From: Antilocapra americana | Taxonomy: Eukaryota > Chordata > Mammalia > Artiodactyla > Antilocapridae | DNA: 64,000 nucleotides | Assembly: GCA_007570785.1 (NCBI GenBank) | Contig: ML662449.1 | Coordinates: forward strand, 8,220,661 to 8,284,660 | Direction: 5' to 3' | Part shown: positions 10,963 to 22,530 of the stretch, piece after piece | How the letters are laid out: each line of letters opens with the position of its first letter | Position numbering within the stretch: the first letter of the stretch is position 1 | Notes under the pieces: generated by a model | What the model saw: only the letters and a program-made list of their open reading frames with translations | Databases searched by the model: none | What the model was told of the DNA's origin: nothing | Position numbers and translations under genes: made by a program

Positions 10963-11650
10963 AGCTTAAATTCTGCTTCTTGAAACATCCAAAGAGGTAG
11001 CTACAAGGAGTGTACATTTCTACAAAACCACATTCAGTTAAAATGTGAACTTCCAGTTTTGACTGCTTCCAATTTATACTACCTTGTTTTGGTTACTTTA
11101 AGCCCTTTTTTAAGGAGAAGCTGATGCATGTCATGCTGAATTTCATTCCAAATTTCTGACAGTCTTTTCCCTACATACTTCTGAAGTACCATTTTCCCCT
11201 ACCTGCTGCCTGACAAATGTTTAAGTGATGTTGGGTCTGAAACCATAGTCCCATCTTACCAGTAGTGATCGAGTCTGCTAGAGAGACTCCTTTGTCCCCT
11301 GCCTTCTCCCTCTCTTTCCCCATCACATGCTCCAGGTTGTGTTTGTCGTCATCATCCTCATCATCACTGCTATTGTAGCTGGTATTTTCTGCAGGGATTT
11401 GTAGCAGTGCCTGGAGAGTAGAAGGGTGATACAGTAGCCACCTCACTGATGAGCATCAGAGAGATGTACGACAGAGAAGGCAGTTCAGCTCTCCAGATTC
11501 TCCACAGTGTGTGTGTCTGAGTGAAGAACAGACTCCAGGAGAAACACCTGAGTGTCCGCCTTTGTCAGGAAGTCTCTGCCTATGAGACAAAGTTGGGGAG
11601 GTTTCTCTGAGCCCAGATTCTCAGCTTCTTGTGCAATAGGGCAGTACCTT
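10963..11650. other. Unique stretch, no gene identified
   Basis: Contains a 91-codon minus-strand frame (11171-11446) with an acidic run coded by GAT/GAC-rich DNA near 11345-11375. Read on the plus strand, the same tract gives a short hydrophobic segment. Neither reading has a recognised family or exon signals. Confidence 0.4.
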
Positions 11651-11652
11651 TG

Positions 11653-11855
11653 GGCTTCCCTGGTGGCTCAGATGATAAAAAATCTGCATGCAATGCAGGA
11701 TATCTGGGTTCAATCCCTGGGTCAGGAAGATCCCTTGGAGAAGGAAATGGCAACCCACTCCAGTATTCTTGCCTGGAGAATTCCCTGTACAGAGGAGCCT
11801 GGTGGGCTATAGTCCATGGGGTCACAAAGAATCAGACACAACTGAGTGACTAAAG
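11653..11855 (+). mobile_element. Bov-tA SINE with CA tail
   Basis: Sense copy from 'gggcttccctggtggctcag' to 'cacaactgagtgac', followed at 11856-11880 by a cgca/(CA)n microsatellite that grew from the SINE tail. Confidence 0.95.
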
Positions 11856-11880
11856 TGCGCACGCACGCACACACACACAC
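11856..11880. repeat. (CA)n microsatellite at SINE 3' end
   Basis: CGCA units passing into pure CA units, directly at the Bov-tA tail. Confidence 0.9.
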
Positions 11881-12142
11881 TGGTGATCAATAAGATTTTC
11901 CTTAGGAGGAACAGAGAGAAGCTTTGTTGCTAGTGCTAGCCCAGTGGTTTTCCTTAATAGCATTGCTTGCATATTTTGGGAGATGGGATATAAACAAAGA
12001 TAAATCTTGAGCATCTTGGCATTGGAAGTGAAACAAAAGAGGCTTTCCATTTCACTAACAACAAAATCTTGGAGTCTAACAAGAGGTCAAGGATTGGCTG
12101 CCATCCCAACTGTTTCCCACAGTCCTTGAAGAGATGCTTGGT

Positions 12143-13616
12143 AAAAAAATATATATATAATGAGTGATGTTGACCATCTTTTCATGTGTTTGTTAGCCAT
12201 TTTTATGTCTTATTTGGAGAAATGTCTGTTTAGTTCTTTGGCCCACTTTTTGATTGGGTCGTTTATTTTTCTAGAATGGAGCTGCAGGAGTTGCTTGTAA
12301 TATTTTTGAGATTAACAGTTTGTCCGTTGCTTCATTGGCTACTATTTTCTCCCATTCTGAAGGCTGTCTTTTCACCTTGCTTATAGTTTCCTTTGTTGTG
12401 CAGAAGCTTTTAATTTTAATTAGGTCCCATTTGTTTATTCGTGCTTTTCTTTCCAATATTCTGGGAGGTGGGTCATAGAGGATCCCGCTTTGGTTTATGT
12501 TGGAGAGTGTTTTGCCTATGTTATCCTCTAGGAGTTTTATAGTTTCTGGTCTTATGATTAGATCTTTGATCCATTTTGAGTTTATTTTTGTGTATGGTGT
12601 TAGAAAGTGTTCTAGTTTCATTCTTTTACAAGTGGCTGTCCAGTTTTCCCAGCACCACTTGTTAAGAGATTGTCTTTTCTTTATTGTATATTCTTGCCTC
12701 CTTTGTCAAAGATAAGGTGGGATCTCTGGGCTTTCTATTTTGTTCCATTGATCTATATCACGCATTATCAGAGAAATGCAAATCAAAGTCACAATGAGGT
12801 ACCACTTTACACCAGTCAGAATGGCTGTAATCCAAAAATCTACAAGCAATAAATGCTGGAGAGGATGTGGAGAAAAGGGAACCCTCTTACACTGTTGGTG
12901 GGAATGCAAACTAGTACAGCCACTATGGAAAACAGTGTGGAGATTCCTTAAAAAACTGCAAATAGAACTGCCTTATGACCCAGCAATCCCACTGATGGGC
13001 ATACACACAGAGGAAACCAGAATTGAAAGAGCCACGTGTACCCCAATGTTCATCGCCGCATTGTTTACAATAGCCAAGACATGGAAGCAACCTAGATGCC
13101 CATCAACTGACGAATGGATAAGAAAGCTGTGGTACATATACACAATGGAATATTACTCAGCATTAAAAAAAAATTCATTTGAAGCAGTTCTACTCAGGTG
13201 GACGGAACTGGAGCCTATTATCCAGAGTGAAGTAAGCCAGAAGGAAAAACAACAATACAGTATACTAAAGCATATATATGGAACTTAGAAAGATGGTAAC
13301 GAGAACCCTGTATGCGAGACAGCAAAAGAAATGCAGATGTATAGAACAGACTCATGGACTCTGTGGAAGAGGGCAAGGGTGGGATGATATGGGAGAATGG
13401 CATTGAAACATGTTAATTATCATATGTGAAATCAATCGCCAACCCAGGGTTGATGCTCGGGGCTGGTGCACCGAGATGACACAGGGGGAGGGAATCGGGA
13501 GGGAGGAGGGAATGGGGTTCTGGAGGGGCAGCATATGTATACCCATGGCGGTTTCATGTCAATGTATGGCAAAACCAATACAATAAAGTAAAGAAAATTT
13601 AAAAATATATATATAT
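12143..13616 (+). mobile_element. Young L1_BT with 5' inversion
   Basis: One insertion made of an inverted 5' part (12158 to about 12760, antisense ORF2) joined to a sense 3' part (about 12763-13598). In L1 order the inverted part ends at '..catcactcatta' and the sense part begins at 'cattatcagag', so the two abut almost without loss. Frame 12776-13288 encodes the ORF2 C-terminal domain with the Cys/His cluster [14 protein letters not shown]. The 3'UTR ends 'caataaagtaaagaaaa'. Candidate target duplications are aaaaatatatatata at 12145-12159 and 13601-13615, but AT-rich DNA makes these weak. Confidence 0.92.
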
Positions 13617-14358
13617 TTATTACTATTATTATATAATAATAAGACCATGCACTGTCCATGGTGGCAGATCTCTGAATCTCATGTCTTTACTTCTCAGTAG
13701 TGAGTGTGGGGTGGGGCTGGGGCGGGGAAAGGGAGGAATAGGAGGCACCTGCCCTATGCAGACAATAGATGCCCTTGTCTGAGGAGAATTGAAAACGTAT
13801 AACAAAATTAAAAGCCACCCACATTATTTTGTTATCACCACACATGATTATTCTAAATGATATCTCTGCTTAAACATGCCTCCCCTTAGTTGGGCCACTT
13901 CCAACCCCAACTTTGGTAGGCCCCCAAACCCCTGCTGATTTTGATCCTACCTCATCCATGTGAGAATTCTCTCCTTTCTGCGGACCCCACCCAGGGCTCG
14001 TGAATTTTGATTGCCCACCTGCAAATATTAACACCATCCCCAGCCCTTCCCAATCTTTCCACTCCAGTTGCCTGAGGATTTGAACCTCTATTCCAGCCCC
14101 TTTCCCCAGTCATCGTCTGTAACAACCCACCTCATCTCGTCAGCTTTTCAGTGAGCAGGAATTTGAATCAGATGATTCGGCTTAGAAAACCATTCAGCAG
14201 AAGCTCAGCAGGGGGTACCCTGGTCACGTAGGTCAGGAGTGCCGAGACTCTTCTGCTCCAGAGAGGCGGGGCCAGATGCCATTTTTCATCACACTTGTAC
14301 TGTCGTTTTCCTTAGGCTAGGTTTAAGAAGAAGAGTATGATACTTTGCACTCACGTTT
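13617..14358. other. Unique stretch, no gene seen
   Basis: A short ATT/ATA-rich tail of the L1 target, then unclassified sequence. Confidence 0.5.
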
Positions 14359-14364
14359 CATTCT

Positions 14365-14469
14365 CAGTTCAGTTCAGTCGCTCAGTCGTGTCCGACTCTT
14401 TGCGACCCCGTGGACTGCAGCACGCCAGGCCTCCCTATCCATCAACAACTCCCGGAGTTTACTCAAACT
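14365..14469 (-). mobile_element. Minimal BovB 3' tail
   Basis: Only about 105 bp of BovB tail: 'cagttcagtcgctcagtcgt' to 'gagtttactcaaact'. Possible 6-bp target repeat cattct at 14359-14364 and 14470-14475. Confidence 0.9.
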
Positions 14470-14676
14470 CATTCTAGAATGTCTCATTCTAAAGTGGGGA
14501 GAATAAAGTAGTCTGGGAAGGTCAAGACATTTGGGAGAAAACATTTCTTTGTGGACATGAGTGAGCTAGTCTCACACGATTATATTCCTTACCTGGCTCT
14601 TATTGGTGCTGGAATGTGTGCCGCATATTGGGGGTGCACTCAACCAGCAGCTGTCCTTTAAGCTACTACTCAAATG

Positions 14677-14900
14677 AAGTGAAAGTCGCTCAGTTGTGTC
14701 TGACTCTGCGACACCATGGGCTATAGCCCACCAGGCTCTCTGTTCATGGAATTCTCCAGGCAAGAATACTTGAGTGGGTTGCCATTCCCTTCTCCAGGGA
14801 ATCTTCCTGAGCCAGGGGTCAAACCCAGGTCTCCAGGGATCAAACCCAGGCCTCCTGGATTGCAGACAGATTCTTTACTGTCTGAGCCACCAGGGAAGCC
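14677..14900 (-). mobile_element. Bov-tA SINE with internal duplication
   Basis: Antisense copy from 'gtgaaagtcgctcagttgtg' to 'gccaccagggaagccc'. The tRNA B-box neighbourhood is partly duplicated: 'ggtcaaacccaggtctcc' (14817-14834) is followed at once by 'ggatcaaacccaggcctcc'. Confidence 0.93.
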
Positions 14901-14901
14901 C

Positions 14902-15585
14902 TTGCAGGGTTAAAGGCTGCACCTTCAGGAATATAACTGATTCTGCAGAAGGTGTGCTCTGGAGTGTGGCATTTAGAGACACCAAGAGAAATATCATGTT
15001 TCATATAGATTGTAATAATCTGTACCTTTAAGACAGTGAAATTTAAAAAGCTCAAGTTCAATGTCTTATTCCTTTTCCCTTGGCTATATGAGTAAAATAG
15101 ATTAAAAAAAAATCCAGCCTGGCAGAGGAAGAGACTCTGCCCACTGAACACTCTGGGTCAAGGGATGGCAGACAAGCATCTCTGCTGGGATCCTTGTTCC
15201 TCCAGGCCTGAACTGTGAGATGAACCTGCCCTACTTGATACTGATCTCATCTCTGCCAAGGTTCTAGTGTTGATTTTGATGGTTGTTCATAGTTTGACAG
15301 TCTATTAACCTTCACTGATTCCAACTAACCCATAAACATATATATATATATATATGGATATAGAAATAGAGCTATACAATGCTGTTGAAGTTTACCTAGA
15401 GGAAGGTTGTTCCATGGATCATAGGTTTAGGAAGACAAATGTCTGTTTAAATGGGGAATTTGTCACCCAAGGATTACACACAGAATCTTAAGTTTTTGAA
15501 TGGGAGCACACAGAGCAAATGTTATGTGAGGAAAATGCCCCCCACACACATAATATGTGCTTTGGGCAAAATATAGGTTGCATGT
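14902..15585. other. Unique stretch with (TA)n
   Basis: Nothing recognised except a TA run at about 15337-15355. Confidence 0.5.
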
Positions 15586-15589
15586 TCTA

Positions 15590-15835
15590 TTAACAGATTG
15601 GGTGAGGGGTGTGAGAGAATGAGAGGAATCAAAGGAAAGTAGAGGGGTCTTGGCCTGAGAAAATGGAACAATGAGGCTTCCACTGGCTGAGATGGGGAAG
15701 GTTCAGGCCAGGCAGAGAGGGTGGAGGTCAGCACATCATGAGCTAAAGATGCCCGATAAAACTCCAAGTGGAGATGGTGCAGTGGGCAGTTGGGTGGGAG
15801 TCTGGTGTTCAGGGCTGAGATCCATTGGCTAGATA
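15590..15835 (-). mobile_element. L2 LINE ORF2 remnant
   Basis: Antisense L2: 'ggtgaggggtgtgagagaat', 'tcttggcctgagaaaatgga', 'ctgagatggggaag', 'ccaagtggagatggtgcagt', 'gggagtctggtgttcagg'. Confidence 0.7.
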
Positions 15836-17890
15836 TTTTAGATCACATAAACAAATACTTCCTTGACCTTACACTTTTTTGGCCTGCCAGTGGCTCAGGA
15901 AGAATATCAGTAAGTACAGTTGGTATTAACCTGAGGGCCTCAGGTGCTCCCGGCCCTGTTTTCCCCACATCCTGCAGAGATAATGCACTGTGGGCCTTGC
16001 CCCCATGGAGATGCCCCCCAGGTTGTTCCCCTTTTTCTTGGGGCTGGCATGAGAGGTCTTGCCCAGGAGATATATACAGTTTACGCTCAGATGTCAAGGG
16101 GGTCTCAGGGACAGCCCAGGTGTTCAGGGAGTTGGATGAAACATCTGCTCCTTAACCTGGAGAGTCAGGGCTCCCAGTCCAGGGGAGCCTCAGCCTCTCC
16201 CCCTGGTAGAAGAGAATAAGCTCCGTGTTTCCCGGCCATGCAGTCTCCCGCGGACATCCCTGTTCAGCTCTAGTTCGGCTCTCTGACTCCAGTGGCTCAG
16301 CACGTAGGACATAGCTCTGTGGAGTCTAGATTGGGAAGTTACCCTACTCCACCACCTCCCAGTGTCAGGCAAGTCCACGGTCAAGCAGCTGGGGTCTTCC
16401 CTTCCTTCCCAAGTGAGTCAGGTGATGTGTGCCTCTCTTTGGAGCAATAGGCTAAGAGAGGAACAAGGAGTTTCCATCCTGCCACCAGAAGGAACTTCTA
16501 GGGAACAGAGAGTGTGTTAGTATAAACCCACGCCCATCTTCAGGTCCAGTTTGTGTCCATCCCAGACTGACTGGCTACAAGCAGTACTAGACCCTGTCTC
16601 CTCCCAGCCCTCCCTCAAACCCTTTTACAAGTGTCTTGCAGTGAAGGCGCCAACACCCAGGAGGAGAGGTCAGAGCAACTTGGAGGCTAACATGGCCAAG
16701 CAAGCCTAGTGAGCAAGGGATGGAGGACTAGCTCTCCCACCCCTCCTTCATCCACTCTCAGGGGCCCAGGGGTCTTCCCGTGACAGAGGAGCCTGGACCT
16801 CATGATTGTCCCCCAGGGAGTCCCTACAGACCAGCATTTCCCAAGCACTCAGCCACATCCCAGACCCCAAAGATGGGTGGAAATGGTTGAGGTGCCAAGA
16901 TTCAGTGCCGTTTCCCCTGGTTCTTGGAACCCAGTGGGGAGTAGGGACTCACTGATCCCCTGGGCAGGAAAGGAGTCCTCTTCCTCATTCTCCTCCTTGA
17001 CCTTGACTGTGTTTTCTATGGTTACCCTTCCTCTCATACCTGCTGGAGGTTTATAATCTGTTCCTTCTTACTCTGTCCAACTATCACAAGAGAAGTTTCA
17101 TAATAAATGTGGTCCATTCCTGTCATTTTTGAGAAATGGCCCATTTAGGCTTGCAGGGAGCCCGCTGGCTTTTTGTTTTACAGCTGGTCCCACAGTAGGG
17201 CCAAAGGTCTGGACAGTCTGCCCAAGGAGTCCAGTGAGGGCAAGCCCACCCGAATGCCCCTCACTGGGCTGGCAGCCCTGCTTCCTTCACTTTGGTTTTG
17301 CTGAGCCTTCTTTGCTATTAACCAGCAGCCATGGTGCTGGCACCTAGGTGGCTGCCCATGGGCTCTCTGAAGCCCAGCTGGGTCCCCCTGGCCTTGAACG
17401 CAAGCCCACTGCCCCATGCAGAGATGGACAGAACTCAGGCACACATGCCCAGGTTCTCCTGAGACTCTGCCAAGCCTGGTACTCCTTTCAGGCTTTCAGC
17501 ATTTCCCGCTATGGTTTAGGAATTGGAAACTCCTCCATTTCTTGTCTAACAAAACTGCTCTTAGCCCTCCTGCTTCAGGTGAGGGCCTTTCATGGTGATT
17601 TGACCCAAGCTCCCTTCTTGGGCTTTCTCTACCATTTTTTCCCTCATACCTAGATGGAGCCCTGGGGTACCCATTCTGCCTGGGATTTCATAGGGCAGGC
17701 TGAGCCAGGTGCTGCCTGTGGTCTTGGCAGGGCTGTGCAACTTTGCATCCGGGGTTTCCCATGTTTCCCACATGGGTATGTAAATGTATCCACTGTGAGT
17801 CCAGTTTAAGACTGAGCTGGGTGTGGGGAGAGGGGGAGGGGCAGTATAAGGATGAGGGGTCAGCAGGCACAAACTATTGGGTGTAAGATA
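15836..17890. other. Longest unique, GC-richer stretch
   Basis: About 2 kb without a recognised repeat. Frames of 60-120 codons occur on both strands (for example 15790-16155 and 17561-17902), but they overlap each other and none resembles a protein I know. If the window holds a real but unrecognised exon, this stretch and 19.1-20.3 kb are the likeliest places. Confidence 0.4.
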
Positions 17891-17892
17891 GG

Positions 17893-18975
17893 CCTGATAC
17901 AACCACTATGGAGAACAGTATGGAGACTCCTTAAAAAACGAGGAATAAAATTGCTGTATGACCCAGCAATCCCACTACTGAGCATATACCTTGAGAAAAC
18001 CAGAATTGAAAAAGACACATGCACCCCCAGCGTTCATTGCAGCACTGTTTACAATAGCCAGGACTTGGACGCAACCTAGATGTCCACTGGCAGATGAATG
18101 GATAAGGAAGTTGTGGTACATGTACACAATGGAATATTACTCAGCTATGAAAAAAGAACGCATTTTAGTCACTTCTAATGAGGTGGATGAACCTAGAGCC
18201 TATTATACAGAGTGAAGTAAATGAGAAAGACAAATACTGTATATTAGTGCATATATATGGAATCTAGAAAGATGGTATCGACAGTCCTACACGCAGGGCA
18301 GCAAAGGAGACACAGACATAAAGAACAGACTTTTGGACTCAGTGGGAGAAGGAAAAGGTGGGATGATTTGAGAGAAAAACATTGAAACATATACATTAAC
18401 ATAAACATACACAAAAATATGTAAAATAGACAGCCTGTGGGAATTTGATGTATGATGCAGAAAATGCAAAGCCAATGCTCTGTGTGATAGCCTGGAGAGA
18501 TGGGGTGGGAGGGAGGTAGGAAGGGATTTCAGGAGAGAGGAGACAAATATGCATATGACAGATTCATGTTGATGTATGGCAAAAACCATCACCATATTGT
18601 AAAGTAAGTAAAAGAAAGTGAAAGTCACTCAGTCACGTCTGACTCTTGGTGACCCCATGAACTACACAGTCCATAGAATTCTCCAGGCCAGAATACTGGA
18701 GTGGGTAGCCTTTCCCTTCTTCAGGGGATTTTTCCAACCCAGGGATCAAACCCAGGTCTCTCACATTGCAAGAGGATTCTTTACCAGCTGAGCCACAAGG
18801 GAAGCCCAAGAATACTGAAGTGGGTAGTCTATCCCTTCTCCAGCGGATCTTCCCTACCCAGAAATTGAACCCAGGTCTCCTGCATTGCAGGCGGACTATT
18901 TACCAACTGAGCTATCACAGAAGCCCCTAGTAAAGTAATTATCCTCCAATTAAAATAAATAAAATTTTAAAAAGA
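17893..18975 (+). mobile_element. L1 3' end interrupted by a dimeric Bov-tA
   Basis: Sense L1 ORF2 C-terminal coding ('atgacccagcaatcccacta', 'ggaatattactcagctatga') and 3'UTR, 17893-18607, resuming at 18928-18975 ('attatcctccaattaaaat'). The word agtaaagta is repeated on both sides of the SINE. Confidence 0.92.
18608..18927 (-). mobile_element. Bov-tA3-type SINE (partial dimer)
   Basis: Antisense copy in which the tRNA-like part is present twice: one ends 'ccacaagggaagcccaag' near 18810, the second ends 'gagctatcacagaagcccc'. This one-and-a-half-unit form is what I know as Bov-tA3. Confidence 0.9.
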
Positions 18976-18979
18976 TAGG

Positions 18980-19075
18980 CTAAGTGATGCATTGTACAAC
19001 ACAGGGAGGATAGTTAATATTTTGTGATAATTGTAAATGCAAAATAACCTTTAAAAATTGTATTAAATACAAAAA
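18980..19075 (+). mobile_element. Old L1 3'UTR tail
   Basis: Words 'attgtacaacacagggagg', 'atattttgtgataattgtaa' and 'aaataacctttaaaaattgt' match the terminal 3'UTR of an older L1. Confidence 0.6.
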
Positions 19076-20337
19076 AAGACTGGGCCAAGTGTGCCTGCCC
19101 ACTCTTGATTGGCTAGTCTAGATACTTTATTTTTCCATTAAAAAAAAATTCCCTGCATTAGCCCTTTGCTGCCTGTCACTCTACAGCACAGAGATTTCAT
19201 CTAGAGATTCTGGTGGCTCACACTTTAGGGACCCCAGTTCTCGTTCTCCCAGAGACTGGAAAGTGTATTCATACAGTAACTGCTCCATCCGAGGGAAGTA
19301 TCTTGGGTCCCATTTTTCCCCTAGTTCTTCCTGATCGTGAGGAGAAGCAGAGGGATGGAAGGCCTGTGGGTTGATGGCCCCCGGCCCCCCAGGTGGGGAG
19401 TCTACCATGCATGCCCACCAGACTGCCACCTCTTCTTAGGGTCTGTACCCGCCCTCTCAGGGATTTCAGTGGCCTGCTGACATTGCGGCCACTCTGCTTA
19501 CTGCTCTCTCCTGATCTGTGAGCACCCTTGGGGTGGGGGAAAGGTCTTTCCACCCTGGGGATCCCCTCCAGCCCTCTGCACACCTAGTTGGGCAGCATTT
19601 ACTCAAAATCAACACACTTTACCATAGGAAACACTGGTTCCATCACTTGTACAGGGTTGATCATGGGCAGGAGGGTCAGTGGGTACCCAGGGTCTCCCTT
19701 CTCTTGGCTGCAAATGTTGGACTGCGCTCTATGGCAGTGGGGGAGGGGTCTCCTTCTGAAACTAAAAATACTTGGAATGAAACCCCACAAGGAGCCTTTG
19801 GGTACAGCAGCCATGACAGTGAGCCCATGGCACCCAGAGGCCTGCAGGATCCGTGCTCAGAACCAGCACAGTGGGGGAACAGCCACCAAGGACCAGGAAG
19901 GCCAACTAGGAATCTATCAGCTATAGAAACTCACTGTCTGCCAGCTAAGTGAGAAGGCCTCCATCCCCAGGGCTCTGGCCAAAACACGCAGATGAACTTT
20001 CCAGGCTCCCTGCTCCTGGACAGGGGGCTTTGCTTTAGGCCACAGAATTGCCCACTCCTCCCAAATGGATGGCGACACACTGTTGGACAATAAATGACCC
20101 CCTTTATCAGGTGCTGGAAATCTCTGACTAGAGAAACTCCATTTATGCCCACTCCTGCCGGTGGGCCCAGCACCACGGAATCTGCTACCTAGTCCAGTCC
20201 CCGTACCGTCCGCAGCCACAGGGCTGTGTGAGCACAGGGACGGCCAGCTCTAGAGCAAGACCCAGCCGCTGTCACACTTGCCCGTGAGGAGGGAGAGCCG
20301 AGAGGTGGTGGAGCCTCTCTGCTGGAACCCAGCTGAA
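19076..20337. other. Unique stretch, no gene identified
   Basis: GC-moderate. The minus-strand frame 19181-19429 and plus-strand frames 19518-19952/19588-19926 are open but overlap on opposite strands and match no family I know. Confidence 0.4.
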
Positions 20338-20582
20338 TCCAGGCCAAGCGCAGCCCCCTCAGTGTGGACCCAGGCCAAGCTCAGTCCTTGCAGTGTGAAT
20401 CCAAGAGTTTACTCCCCTCAAGGGTGAACCCAGGCCAAGCTCCCTTTTCTCAGTGTGAACCCAGGCCAAGTTTACTCCTCTCAACGTGGACCCAGGCAAA
20501 AATCATTCCCCTCAATGTGGACCCAGGCCAAGCACACCCCCTTCAGTGTGGACCCAGGCCAAGTGCACTCCCCTCAGTGCAG
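20338..20582 (+). repeat. 31-bp minisatellite, about eight units
   Basis: The core aggccaag recurs at 20341, 20372, 20432, 20463, 20525 and 20556, with degenerate units at about 20402 and 20494. Spacing is 31 bp (60 bp across the degenerate unit). Each unit also carries 'ccctcagtgtggaccc' or a close variant. Because 31 is not a multiple of three, the open frame through it (20364-20861) reads the unit in successive phases. Confidence 0.93.
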
Positions 20583-20821
20583 AGAGTGGGGAAGTGGCCC
20601 ACCTATTCCCCACCTGCCCAAGGGCATCCGCATCTACTGGCACCGGCTGGTGTTCACCCTGAGTCTTTGGCCCAGTGCTTCACAAGGCTGTCCTTGAGGG
20701 CTCAGGAGCCATCACCGATGTGGAAAGGTTGCTTGGGGGTCGGGGTCGGGTGTTGGGAGGGTCAGGAGCCTGAGTTGAGGTGGGAGTCACCATGGGGAGC
20801 AGGGCCTCTAAAGCCAACACC

Positions 20822-21028
20822 CAGGTTTGAATCCTCCTTGCTCACTAGTCTACCTGTGTGACTCTAACCATGGTAATGAACCTCTCCAAGCTTTATTTCT
20901 CCCATATGCAAAACGGAGGTAATTACATCTATCTCACAGAGCTGATGAGATGATCAGATGAGACAATACATCCAAAACACTCAAGACAGTGTCTGCCACA
21001 TAGCAAGTTCTTAATAAAGGTTGAAGAA
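20822..21028 (+). mobile_element. MIR SINE, nearly full length
   Basis: MIR order is clear: 'tttgaatcctcc', 'acctgtgtgactctaacc', 'cctctccaagc', 'atgcaaaacggaggtaat', 'cagtgtctgccacatagcaa', 'ttaataaaggttg'. Confidence 0.9.
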
Positions 21029-21029
21029 G

Positions 21030-21815
21030 GATATAATTTGTACTGGCAAAATGATGCATCCTGAAGAATCCTTGAAGCTCCACTTCATGTGACTTAATAA
21101 GAAAGTAAGCTGATAGCTAACAGGTTACCATGTGCTGTCTCAGCTACCACTTGGGGAACAGGAGGGACCTGCCTTGTTTCATTCGTCTATGAGGCTGCAA
21201 AGCCAACTTGGGTTGGTTGGGGAGGGGCGTGGACAGGAGTGAGGAAGGGCGCTGCCTGTCCACAAAGCACTGCAGGGCTGAGATGCTGAGAGTGGTGACT
21301 AATTCTGGACCACAAACCAGCACTGTGGTTTAAAGAGCCCCCCTCTCCCCACTACAGCAGGCCAGCACGTGGGCAAACAATGACACCCAATTCTACCAGC
21401 CTGGACACATTGGAGGAAGGAAGTGGTGTTGTGGGGAGGGGGTAGCGTTCTAATCCTAACACTGAGATGAGAGAAAAGGATTCAAGTTGCAGAAAGGTAA
21501 ATGTGTTGTCTCTTGTCTACCTGGAGCTTTGCCACCAAGAGGAAATCTAATCCAACAGTTGGGCAGCTATATTGTTACGCCCATCCTCTGTCAGCCAGCT
21601 GCTAGTCCCCGGAGATCACAAGATGTTCAGCAGGGTGCTGCCAGAACAGGAAATGACAAGGGCAGCTGATTTCATTGGTGATATAAAACCCACGGTTCAC
21701 ATTAAGTAACTACACACAGTACAGCCAGACCCTACTGAGGGAAGGGAAGAGTTGGTGTGAGCGTGTAACTTTAACTCCACACGTTGGCGATGAGAACAGC
21801 TTGACTTTCACACCC
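21030..21815. other. Unique stretch, no gene seen
   Basis: No family recognised. Short frames only. Confidence 0.5.
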
Positions 21816-21819
21816 ATTG

Positions 21820-21945
21820 CAAACCCGTTTTCCCCTCATGATTTTCATAGCAAACTTGTACAACTCATCCAATTTTACAGATCAGAAAGCTGAAGCATGG
21901 ACTAGAGAGCTAACTTGCTTAACAGTAAGGTCAGACATGTATGTT
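21820..21945 (-). mobile_element. Possible MIR fragment
   Basis: 'ttttacagatcagaaagctg' and 'gagctaacttgcttaacagt' resemble antisense MIR. Short and diverged. Confidence 0.45.
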
Positions 21946-22044
21946 TTGTCCATGAGTTGTTGCAAACCTTAATAATCCCAAAACATACAATATAATCCTT
22001 AAAAGAAAGTATCAAATGCAGGCTAAAGCAAGGGACTCAGTTCT

Positions 22045-22320
22045 TTTTTTAATTTTAATTTTATTTATTTTTTAAATATTCTGTTGAAATACAGTTGATA
22101 AACAATGTTGTGTTAGTTTCAGGGGTACAGCAAAGTGATTCAGTTTTATGTATATATATACATATATACACACACATACTAATATATATATAAGAACATA
22201 TGCATATTCTGTTTTTTACATTCTCTTTCCTTATACATTATTATAAGATATTGAGTATAGTTCCCTATGCTATACAGTAAGTCTTTGTTGGTTATCTATT
22301 TTATATATAGGGATTCATTT
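22045..22320 (-). mobile_element. L1 3'UTR
   Basis: Antisense L1 3'UTR: 'ctgttgaaatacagttgata', 'ttagtttcaggggtacagca', 'agtatagttccctatgctat'. Contains a TATA/CACA-rich tract at about 22150-22195. Confidence 0.8.
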
Positions 22321-22530
22321 CATTTTTAAAGTATTTTTTGGCTGCCTGAGGTTTTAGTTGTGGCACCTGGGATCTTTCATTTTCATTGTGGTATGTGGAA
22401 CCCTTAAGCTGTGTTGTTCAAACTCTTATTGCGCTGTGTGGGATCTGGTTCGGCAACCAGGGTCCAACCCAGGTCCCCTGCAGTGAGAGCAAGGAGTTTT
22501 AGCCACTGGATCACCAGGGAAGTCCCAGGA
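22321..22530 (-). mobile_element. CHR-type SINE
   Basis: Antisense tRNA-SINE: 'ttttttggctgcctgaggt', 'gggatctggttcggcaacca', 'tcaccagggaagtcccag'. Flanked by attcattt at 22313-22320 and 22531-22538, a plausible target duplication. Confidence 0.82.

Noticed and set aside
11171..11446. Acidic minus-strand ORF, or a plus-strand transmembrane exon over the same bases
   Set aside because: Both features come from a GAT/ATC-rich tract; no family match, splice signals or conservation evidence.
12776..13288. 170-codon Cys/His-containing ORF as a zinc-finger gene
   Set aside because: It is the C-terminal domain of L1 ORF2.
19181..19429. 82-codon minus-strand frame as an exon
   Set aside because: Reads like a protein in places but overlaps another open frame, lacks clear splice sites and matches nothing I know.
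20338..20582. CRISPR-like periodic repeat
   Set aside because: Units are contiguous 31-bp tandem copies with no unique spacers, in a mammalian genome; this is a minisatellite.
20364..20861. 165-codon open frame as a gene
   Set aside because: About half of it is the minisatellite read in shifting phases; no recognised domain in the rest.
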